Assembly: GCA_964370965.1 (NCBI GenBank)
Contig: CAYJLW010000129.1
Location: forward strand, 1-5,589
DNA length: 5,589 bases
DNA from: CAYJLW01 sp964370965
GTDB lineage: Bacteria; Actinomycetota; Acidimicrobiia; UBA2766
Reading direction: 5' to 3'
Each line of letters starts with the position of its first letter. The stretch's first letter is position 1. Made by a program: the position numbers and the translations under genes. The notes under the pieces were generated by a model, which made no database searches, was not told the DNA's origin, and saw nothing but the letters and a program-made list of their open reading frames with translations. Below are positions 1 to 4,626 of this stretch, piece by piece.

Positions 1-2
1 TC

Positions 3-41
3 CCCGCTCAGAGGGCCGCTCGGGCCCGGGGGCAGGCGTGA
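3..41 (+). CDS. Possible 3' end of an upstream gene (partial)
   Basis: The frame ending at the TGA at 39-41 is open to the left edge and would encode a C-terminal tail of about 12 residues rich in Ala and Arg (PAQRAARARGQA). Its stop would overlap the GTG start of the TetR-family gene in a GTGA arrangement, the same junction seen between the two CoA-transferase genes at 3742-3745. That is the only support. Twelve open codons in DNA of this GC content are expected by chance, so this is a weak call and no function can be assigned. Confidence 0.2.
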   Translation, partial: PAQRAARARGQA

Positions 42-802
42 GCGCCGTGCGCGAGCCTGCGAGCCCCCGGCGCCGGCGCACCCGCGCCGCCCGCACGCGG
101 CGCTACCTCGATGCCGCCATGGCCATCGTGGGGGCCGAAGGCCTCGACGCCCTCACGATGGCCCGTCTCGCCGACGAGCTCGACGTCGCCGTGGGCTCGG
201 CCTACCGGTACTTCCCCTCCAAGGACGCCCTCGTCGCCGCCCTGCAGCGCGACGCCATCGAGACCCTCCTCGGCGCCTACCGGGAGAGCCGGGCGGACCT
301 CGACGCCGCGATCGGGAGGCGCCCGGACGGGGTGGCCAGGGTGCTCGCGGGCGCCGTCCATTTCGGGGCCTTCCTCGCCGACGCCGTCACGGGACTCCCC
401 GAGGAGTCCCGCTTGCTCCTTCTTCTGGTGAGCGACCCGCGCCCCGTCGTCCCGGAGGACCAGGTGGCCGTGGCCGCTCCTGCTGCCGCCGAGCTCCTCG
501 GGGTGGTTGCCGGGCTCCTCCGGGACGGGGCCGCCGCCGGAGCCCTCGTCCGCGGCGACGCCCGGGACCGGGCCGTGGAGTGGCTGGCGGGGCTGTCCGG
601 GGTCCTGGCCTCGGCCAAGCTCGCCCGTCTCGACGCCGGCCTCCCGGACGTCCCCAGCCTCGCCGGGCGCCTCACCGGGGACCTCCTCGTCGCCTGGGGC
701 GCCGACCCCGCCGCCGTCCGCCGCGCCGCGGGCCTCGTCGCCCGTCTCGCCGCAGTGGCACCCCTCGCCCGCCCGCCTTCGGGAGACCCGCTGGGTCCGT
801 GA
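38..802 (+). CDS. TetR/AcrR-family transcriptional regulator
   Basis: A 254-residue, probably cytoplasmic, DNA-binding regulator. After a basic N-terminal tail (residues 10-22, rich in Arg) comes the TetR-type helix-turn-helix: RRYLDAAMAIVGAEGLDALT at about 21-40, then MARLADELDV and AVGSAYRYFPSKDAL at about 41-65. The YRYFPSKDAL stretch is the hallmark recognition-helix end of this family. The remainder is a variable, Ala/Leu-rich helical region expected to bind a ligand and dimerise; its effector cannot be inferred. The length is slightly above the family's usual 190-230 residues. The GTG at 38 was chosen because the first in-frame ATG (119, residue 28) would remove helix 1 of the DNA-binding domain; GTG at 47 is possible. 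The ribosome-binding site is weak (GGGGGCAGG just upstream). It reads in the same direction as the next gene, 150 bases away. No operator for it was recognised, so whether it controls this locus or genes to the left is unknown. Confidence 0.9.
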   Translation: MSAVREPASPRRRRTRAARTRRYLDAAMAIVGAEGLDALTMARLADELDVAVGSAYRYFPSKDALVAALQRDAIETLLGAYRESRADLDAAIGRRPDGVARVLAGAVHFGAFLADAVTGLPEESRLLLLLVSDPRPVVPEDQVAVAAPAAAELLGVVAGLLRDGAAAGALVRGDARDRAVEWLAGLSGVLASAKLARLDAGLPDVPSLAGRLTGDLLVAWGADPAAVRRAAGLVARLAAVAPLARPPSGDPLGP

Positions 803-897
803 GTCCGGGCTTCCGGGTTGCCGCGCCGTCGGGGGTGCGGGTTGCGGGCGTCGTGCGGCCGTTGGATACACCCGGTGGAATCGTCGAGGCGAGGTGC

Positions 898-912
898 CAG
901 AAGGGCTTTCCG
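898..912. promoter_or_regulatory. Imperfect IclR-type dyad upstream of the IclR-family gene
   Basis: CAGAA (898-902), 5 bases, TTCCG (908-912). It matches the CAGAA-N5-TTCTG dyad found at the two catabolic promoters in 9 of 10 half-site bases, and an extra C in front gives CCAGAA as at 4578-4583. No third half-site is present at the next 10-base step on either side. It lies 41-55 bases before the ATG at 953, where it would overlap the -35 region of the candidate promoter. It could be an autoregulatory site; the match is short enough to arise by chance. Confidence 0.3.
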
Positions 913-928
913 CGCGGCGGCGCCGGGA

Positions 929-934
929 TACACT
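929..934 (+). promoter_or_regulatory. Candidate -10 box for the IclR-family gene
   Basis: TACACT fits the actinobacterial TAnnnT -10 pattern and lies 18 bases before the ATG at 953, so any transcript would have a very short leader. No convincing -35 box is present at 16-19 bases upstream (the sequence there is CTTTCCG-like). The octamer GGATACAC occurs here (926-933) and again at 864-871, so the upstream copy could mark an alternative promoter. Weak call. Confidence 0.25.
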
Positions 935-952
935 TCCGCGCCGGTGACACTC

Positions 953-1723
953 ATGAACAAGCAGGCCCCGCTCCCCAAGTACCCCATCGAGTCGGTGGAC
1001 AACGCCCTCCGGCTCCTTCTGGTCCTCGGCGACAGGGGGGAGATCGGCGTCTCTGAGGCCGGTGAGTTCCTGGGCGTGGCGCCCTCCACCGCCCACCGGC
1101 TTCTCGCCATGCTCGGCCACCACGGCTTCGTGCAGCAGGACCCGGCGCACAAGACCTACAAGGCGGGGCCGGCACTCGTGCAGATCGGCCTTGCCGCGAT
1201 GCGCGAGATCGACATCCGCGCCCAGGCCCACCCGTCCCTGGAACGCCTCGTGGCCGAGGTGGGGGAGACGGCCCACCTCGGCGTCCTGCAGGGCACCGAC
1301 GTCCTCTTCATCGACTGCGTCGAGGGGTCCAGGGCGCTCCGGGCCGGTGCCCGCGTGGGCCAGACCCTGCCTGCGCACTGCACGGCGGCCGGCAAGGCCA
1401 TGCTCGCGGGGCTTGGCGACGAGCGTGTCGACGAGCTCTACCCGGGCGAGGAGCTCCCCCGTGTCACGGGGGCCACGATCACGAAGCGCTCCGGCCTGCA
1501 CGACGAGCTCTTGCGCGTGCGTTCCGACGGCTACGCCACGAACCAGGGCGAGAGCGAGGCGGACCTCAGCGCGGTAGCGGCCGCGATCGTCGACCGCGCC
1601 GGCCGCGTCCGGGGCGCCATCACCGTCGCCGCCCCCGACCAGCGGATGCACGCCGAGGACCTCCCGGCCACGGCCCGTCTCGTCAAGGACGCCGCCGCCG
1701 AGGTGGGCGAACGCCTCGCGTAG
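953..1723 (+). CDS. IclR-family transcriptional regulator
   Basis: A 256-residue regulator, the normal length for the IclR family. The N-terminal winged helix-turn-helix spans about residues 12-70 (SVDNALRLLLVLGD, then VSEAGEFLGVAPSTAHRLLAMLGHHGFVQQD, with the wing ending KTYKAGPAL). The C-terminal effector-binding domain covers about 85-256 and holds the signature HCTAAGKAMLA at 142-152 and GYATNQGESEADLSAVAAAI around 193-212. The usual cysteine of that last segment is absent (AVAAAI), so effector contacts may differ from standard family members. The ATG at 953 is preferred, with GGTGA at 943-947 as a modest ribosome-binding site; the GTG at 944 is an alternative. The frame is open back to 818, but that extension is arginine-rich intergenic translation. 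It sits directly upstream of the hydrolase/CoA-transferase operon, and repeated IclR-type dyads at both catabolic promoters make it the obvious candidate repressor of both. The effector is probably a pathway substrate or intermediate (inference). Confidence 0.93.
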   Translation: MNKQAPLPKYPIESVDNALRLLLVLGDRGEIGVSEAGEFLGVAPSTAHRLLAMLGHHGFVQQDPAHKTYKAGPALVQIGLAAMREIDIRAQAHPSLERLVAEVGETAHLGVLQGTDVLFIDCVEGSRALRAGARVGQTLPAHCTAAGKAMLAGLGDERVDELYPGEELPRVTGATITKRSGLHDELLRVRSDGYATNQGESEADLSAVAAAIVDRAGRVRGAITVAAPDQRMHAEDLPATARLVKDAAAEVGERLA

Positions 1724-1744
1724 GAGGGGCGGGGAGCTCCGGCG

Positions 1745-1764
1745 GGACGCCGCGGGGCGCGTCC
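1745..1764 (+). terminator. GC-rich hairpin after the IclR-family gene, possible terminator
   Basis: A perfect 6-base inverted repeat, GGACGC (1745-1750) and GCGTCC (1759-1764), with an 8-base loop, begins 21 bases after the stop codon at 1723. No T-tract follows, so it is not a standard intrinsic terminator. Tract-less hairpins are proposed as terminators in actinobacteria. Its place between a regulator gene and a separate promoter fits, but a 6-base GC stem is common by chance here. Confidence 0.3.
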
Positions 1765-1794
1765 AACTCATGCCGGACCCGGGGATGTCGAGTG

Positions 1795-1823
1795 TTGACC
1801 GTGCCCGGGCTGCAACGTATCCT
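1795..1823 (+). promoter_or_regulatory. Promoter of the hydrolase/CoA-transferase operon
   Basis: -35 box TTGACC (1795-1800), a 17-base spacer, and -10 box TATCCT (1818-1823). This is a good match to the primary sigma factor consensus and to the actinobacterial TAnnnT -10 pattern. Transcription would start near 1830, giving a leader of about 59 bases before the GTG at 1889. The -10 box touches the operator-like repeat that starts at 1823, which suggests repression by blocking polymerase. Confidence 0.65.
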
Positions 1824-1847
1824 TCTGTTGCGCAGAAGCGTGTTCTG
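1823..1847. promoter_or_regulatory. Triple half-site operator, probable IclR-family binding site
   Basis: Three half-sites at exact 10-base steps in alternating orientation: TTCTG (1823-1827), CAGAA (1833-1837), TTCTG (1843-1847). Each adjacent pair is a perfect dyad with 5-base arms and a 5-base spacer, the geometry of the classical IclR operator (TGGAA-N5-TTCCA). A further small dyad, GTTC-N4-GAAC, overlaps the last half-site (1842-1853). The element overlaps the -10 box and expected transcription start. The same design occurs at 4579-4603. Binding by the adjacent IclR protein is inferred. Confidence 0.65.
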
Positions 1848-1873
1848 CTGAACGAAATGGCGCAGTCCCATGC

Positions 1874-1880
1874 AGAGGAG
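1874..1880 (+). promoter_or_regulatory. Ribosome-binding site deciding the hydrolase start
   Basis: AGAGGAG lies 8 bases before the GTG at 1889. This favours 1889 over the in-frame ATG at 1907 (residue 7), which lacks a comparable site. The ATGs at 1857 and 1870 are out of frame with the gene. Confidence 0.6.
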
Positions 1881-1888
1881 ACGGCAAC

Positions 1889-2890
1889 GTGTGCGGTGAC
1901 CCCGAGATGCTCGGACGGGTCCTGACGGTCGACCGGGTCCGGGAGCTGAACGCGCGGGACTACTTCTACAAGATGCTCAAGGACAACCCGGAGATCACGA
2001 GGATCGCGCCGGGTGTCGAGAACGAGATCCTCGTCGGGGCGATCGACTGCCACATCCACGCCTACCCAGACTTCGTGCACCGCTCCCAGGACATGCTCGG
2101 CATCGCCGTGGAGGCGTCCCGGGCGGGGATGCGCGCCGTGGTGTTCAAGGACCACTTCCACCTCACCGCAGGCGTCGCCTACATGGTGCAGCGCCAGATC
2201 GACGACATGGTCGCCGACGGCCGCCTCGAGCACCGCGTCGAGGTCTACGGCGGCCTCGGCCTCAACCTGGGGGCGAACCCCGAGGCCGTGCGCACGGGCC
2301 TGAAGTACCCCAACTTCAAGACCGTGTGGTTCCCCACGTTCCGCTCCTACGGCTGGGCCCGTTTCGCCGGCATCGAGGACCGTGAGGACTACGTCCGCCT
2401 CGTCGACGACGAGGCCAACGTGTACCCGAACGTGCGGGCGATCATGGAGATGGCCGCCGAGGCGGACGTCTGCATCGGTCTCGGCCACACGGACTTCGAG
2501 GAGCTCCTGCCCCTCGCCACCCTCGCCCGGGAGATCGGCGTCCGCACAGTCCTCGACCACCCCCTCCTCGAGCTGAACAAGCTCACGGTCGAGGAGATGC
2601 AGACCCTGGCCGACCTCGGCTCCTACGTGGGGACGTACTGCCAGCCCATGATCCCGTCGCTCTACCAGCCGGTCGTGGACCCGATGGAGACCCTGGAGAC
2701 GATCAAGGCCGTGGGCGCAGCCCGCTGCGTGGCCGGGAGCGACTTCGGCCAGGTCCTGCATGTGGACACGATCGACGGCATGCGGATATTCATCCGCGCC
2801 CTGCTCGGCTTCGGCCTCCCCGAGGCGGACCTCGTCACGATCGTGCGCGACGCCCCCGCCGCCCTCCTCGGCCTCCCGCTGGAGGGCTAG
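1889..2890 (+). CDS. DUF6282-like metal-dependent hydrolase (amidohydrolase-type)
   Basis: A 333-residue protein without visible signal peptide or membrane segments, so presumably cytoplasmic. It carries the ordered metal-ligand pattern of TIM-barrel amidohydrolases: an HxH motif in IDCHIHAYPD (His55, His57), FKDHFH (Lys87, His89, His91), a histidine in GLGHTDFEE (His200), a histidine in LDHPLLELN (His224), and an aspartate in AGSDFGQ (Asp285). His55/His57, Lys87, His200, His224 and Asp285 would form a mono- or binuclear metal site, with Lys87 possibly carbamylated; that role is inferred. The overall sequence resembles what is catalogued as DUF6282, recognised from memory; no substrate is known to me for that family. 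Likely chemistry is hydrolysis of an amide, cyclic amide, ester or lactone bond. It is the first gene of an operon with a CoA-transferase, whose first subunit starts 3 bases after its stop. The start is GTG with AGAGGAG 8 bases upstream. Confidence 0.85.
   Translation: MCGDPEMLGRVLTVDRVRELNARDYFYKMLKDNPEITRIAPGVENEILVGAIDCHIHAYPDFVHRSQDMLGIAVEASRAGMRAVVFKDHFHLTAGVAYMVQRQIDDMVADGRLEHRVEVYGGLGLNLGANPEAVRTGLKYPNFKTVWFPTFRSYGWARFAGIEDREDYVRLVDDEANVYPNVRAIMEMAAEADVCIGLGHTDFEELLPLATLAREIGVRTVLDHPLLELNKLTVEEMQTLADLGSYVGTYCQPMIPSLYQPVVDPMETLETIKAVGAARCVAGSDFGQVLHVDTIDGMRIFIRALLGFGLPEADLVTIVRDAPAALLGLPLEG
2881..2886 (+). promoter_or_regulatory. Ribosome-binding site for CoA-transferase subunit A, inside the preceding gene
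   Basis: GGAGGG lies within the last codons of the hydrolase gene (which encode LEG), 7 bases before the GTG at 2894. With only 3 bases between stop and start, the two genes are probably translationally coupled. Confidence 0.55.
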
Positions 2891-2893
2891 GGC

Positions 2894-3745
2894 GTGTCCC
2901 GGGTCACGTCGCTCGCGGAGGCGGTCTCCCTCGTGGAGGACGGCTCCCACGTCGCCCTCGGCGGCTTCGCCATCACCCGGAACTCGATGGCCGTGGTGCA
3001 CGAGATCGTGCGGGCCGGCCGGCGCGACCTCACGCTCAGCCAGGTGATCGGCGGCATGGACACCGACGTCCTCGTGGGCGCGGGCGCCGTGGCGCACCTC
3101 ACCTACTCCGGCGGGTCCCTGGACCGCTTCGGGTTCCTCCACGGCCTCAACGCCGCCGTCCTCGCCCGCAAGGTCGTCGCCCGGGAGTACTCCAGCCTCG
3201 CGCTCACCCTGCGCTTCCACGCCGGGGCCATGGGGATGCCCTTCGCATCCTGCAAGTCCATGCTGGGCTCGGACCTCCTCGCCCCCCTGCGCGAGAGCGG
3301 TGAGGTGCGCGTCATGGACGACCCCTTCACGGGCGAGCCCGCCGTCGTGCTCCCGCCCCTGTGCCCCGACGTCGCCTTCGTGCACGCGGACGTCGCCGAC
3401 GAGCGGGGCAACGCGGTCGTGTCCGGGCCCACGTGGACGATCCGGGAGACCGCCTTCGCCGCCCGGCGGGTGGTCGTGACCGCCGAGGAGATCGTCCCCA
3501 CGGGCGACCTCGACGCCGACCACGTCCTCGTCCCGGCGGCGATCGTGAACGCCGTCGTGGAGGTGCCCCGGGGCGCCCACCCCACGGCGGTCCTGGGCCG
3601 CTACGACTACGACCGCGAACACCTCACGGAGTACGCCGCCATGGCCCGGGCGGGTCTCGACGGCGTCGCCGCCTACGTCGAGAAGTACGTCCTCGGCGTG
3701 GGCGGCCACAGCGAGTACCTCGACCTCGTGGGGAGGGCGGCGTGA
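2894..3745 (+). CDS. CoA-transferase subunit A (family I, glutaconate CoA-transferase type)
   Basis: A 283-residue alpha subunit of a family I CoA-transferase, which moves CoA from a donor acyl-CoA to a free carboxylic acid in the cytoplasm. Family features seen: VEDGSHVALGGFAITRNSMA near the N-terminus (residues 14-33, DG...ALGGF motif), HAGAMGMPF at 109-117, DVAFVHADVADERGN at 159-173, AEEI at 197-200, and GAHPTAVLGRYDYD at 227-240, followed by HSEYLDLVG at 272-280. These closely recall subunit A of glutaconate CoA-transferase (GctA) from memory, rather than the acetoacetate (SCOT/AtoD) branch. The protein is shorter than GctA (about 320 residues), mainly at the C-terminus. The related steroid-ring enzyme IpdA is an alternative relative. 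It overlaps the next gene by 4 bases (GTGA), so equal production of the two subunits is expected. The native acid substrate cannot be deduced. Confidence 0.9.
   Translation: MSRVTSLAEAVSLVEDGSHVALGGFAITRNSMAVVHEIVRAGRRDLTLSQVIGGMDTDVLVGAGAVAHLTYSGGSLDRFGFLHGLNAAVLARKVVAREYSSLALTLRFHAGAMGMPFASCKSMLGSDLLAPLRESGEVRVMDDPFTGEPAVVLPPLCPDVAFVHADVADERGNAVVSGPTWTIRETAFAARRVVVTAEEIVPTGDLDADHVLVPAAIVNAVVEVPRGAHPTAVLGRYDYDREHLTEYAAMARAGLDGVAAYVEKYVLGVGGHSEYLDLVGRAA
3732..3737 (+). promoter_or_regulatory. Ribosome-binding site for CoA-transferase subunit B
   Basis: GGAGGG inside the end of the subunit A gene, four bases before the overlapping GTG. The spacing is tight, which suggests initiation depends partly on ribosomes finishing subunit A at the GTGA overlap. 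Confidence 0.45.
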
Positions 3746-4512
3746 CCCAGGCCGGTGAGTGGACCGGCCGGGAGATGATGGCGGTGGCCGCCTCCCAGCT
3801 CGTCGCCGACGACGACGTCGCGCTCGTGGGCCTCGGCGTCCCCCAGATCGCCGCCCTCCTCGCCAAGCACACCCACGCCCCCGGGGCGACGCTGCTCTTC
3901 GAGATCGGGGTCTTCGAGGCCGAGCCCCGCGTGCCGGCGATGGGCGTCGCCGACCCCCGGATCTGGGAGGGCTCCACGGCCTTCGGGAGCATGCTGGACG
4001 TCCTGGGCTACATGCTCCACGGGGGCCGGGTGAGCCTCGGCCTGCTCGGGGCCCTGCAGGTGGACTCCGGCGGGAACGTGAACTCGACCCAGGTCCTGGA
4101 CGAGGACGGCGGCCCGCGGCGCTTCCTGGGCTCGGGGGGGGCGAACGACATCGCGTCGGTGGCCGGGCGCAACGTGATCGTGATGGCCCACCAGCCCCGC
4201 AAGTTCCGGGAGGCGGTGGACTTCGTGACGAGCCCCGGCCGCCGGGTCGGGGCTCGCACCCGGGGGGAGCTCGGCCTGCGGGGCGCCGGGACCGTGGCGG
4301 TGGTGACGGACCGGGCCGTCCTAGACGTCACCGAGGACGGCGTCGTGCTCCACAGCGTGCATCCCGGGGAGGACCCCGACGCCGTCGTCGCCGACACGCC
4401 CATGACCGTGGCAGTGGGGAGCGCGGGCGTCGCCGAGACCGTGTCGCCCACGGCGGCAGAGCTCCGCCTCATCCGGGACGAGCTCGACCCGCACCGGTGG
4501 TACACAGGGTGA
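3742..4512 (+). CDS. CoA-transferase subunit B (family I, glutaconate CoA-transferase type)
   Basis: A 256-residue beta subunit that carries the catalytic glutamate. Glu54 (codon 3901-3903) lies in LLFEIGVFEAEP, the position and context of the Glu54 that forms the covalent glutamyl-CoA intermediate in glutaconate CoA-transferase. Other family elements are DDDVALVGLGVPQIAALLA (23-41), GLLGALQVDSGGNVNST (about 102-118) and FLGSGGANDIA (about 130-140). The retained glutamate argues for a true transferase rather than the IpdAB type, reported as a hydrolase lacking this residue. The start is GTG at 3742, overlapping the TGA of subunit A (3743-3745), with GGAGGG at 3732-3737 four bases upstream; the open frame extends back to 3361 but that part is antiparallel to nothing real and simply overlaps subunit A. 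It is the last gene of the operon: a new promoter follows 33 bases after its stop. The acyl substrate is unknown. Confidence 0.9.
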   Translation: MTQAGEWTGREMMAVAASQLVADDDVALVGLGVPQIAALLAKHTHAPGATLLFEIGVFEAEPRVPAMGVADPRIWEGSTAFGSMLDVLGYMLHGGRVSLGLLGALQVDSGGNVNSTQVLDEDGGPRRFLGSGGANDIASVAGRNVIVMAHQPRKFREAVDFVTSPGRRVGARTRGELGLRGAGTVAVVTDRAVLDVTEDGVVLHSVHPGEDPDAVVADTPMTVAVGSAGVAETVSPTAAELRLIRDELDPHRWYTG

Positions 4513-4545
4513 GAGCGAAGGGGTGCCCACGGCGGATCGCGAGCG

Positions 4546-4575
4546 TTGACAGGGGACGGGGGAAGTCGTTATGGT
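4546..4575 (+). promoter_or_regulatory. Promoter of the hydantoinase-family gene
   Basis: -35 box TTGACA (4546-4551, a perfect consensus), an 18-base spacer, and -10 box TATGGT (4570-4575, TAnnnT). Transcription would begin near 4582, giving a leader of about 45 bases before the GTG at 4627. It is followed at once by the operator-like repeat at 4579, so it has the same architecture as the promoter at 1795-1823. No terminator was recognised between the CoA-transferase stop and this promoter, so read-through from the upstream operon is possible. Confidence 0.65.
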
Positions 4576-4577
4576 GA

Positions 4578-4603
4578 CCAGAATGCCGTTCTGGCACACA
4601 GAA
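4578..4603. promoter_or_regulatory. Triple half-site operator, second copy
   Basis: CAGAA (4579-4583), TTCTG (4589-4593), CAGAA (4599-4603), again at exact 10-base steps in alternating orientation. The first pair extends to a perfect 6-base-arm dyad, CCAGAA (4578-4583) and TTCTGG (4589-4594), around TGCCG. Read on the opposite strand, it has the same half-site order as the element at 1823-1847: all 15 half-site bases agree, while only 2 of the 10 spacer bases do. That is the pattern of conserved protein contacts rather than a recent duplication. It covers the predicted transcription start, consistent with repression. Confidence 0.7.
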
Positions 4604-4626
4604 ACCGCCGGACTGCGGGGTTGACC

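Noticed and set aside
423..427. Isolated TTCTG half-site inside the TetR gene (and another at 1017-1021)
   Set aside because: No partner CAGAA or TTCTG lies at a 10-base step on either side, so these are chance pentamers within coding sequence.
805..816. Small CCGG-N4-CCGG repeat after the TetR-family stop as a terminator
   Set aside because: A 4-base stem with no T-tract is expected by chance in DNA of this composition.
818..952. N-terminal extension of the IclR-family gene to 818
   Set aside because: The extra 45 residues are arginine-rich, lie before the normal start of the IclR winged helix, and would place the candidate promoter and dyad inside the coding region. The ATG at 953 gives the usual family length.
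1870..1899. Short frame from the ATG at 1870 overlapping the hydrolase start
   Set aside because: It encodes only nine mostly arginine/glutamine residues before TGA, has no ribosome-binding site of its own, and covers the ribosome-binding site of the hydrolase gene. A leader peptide role cannot be supported.
8..3709. A 1233-codon open frame on the - strand spanning most of the window
   Set aside because: It runs antisense through four well-supported genes and two intergenic gaps. Its translation is a low-complexity mix of Gly, Ala, Val, Arg, His and Asp with no recognisable domain. Long antisense open frames are an expected by-product of strong G/C bias at third codon positions.
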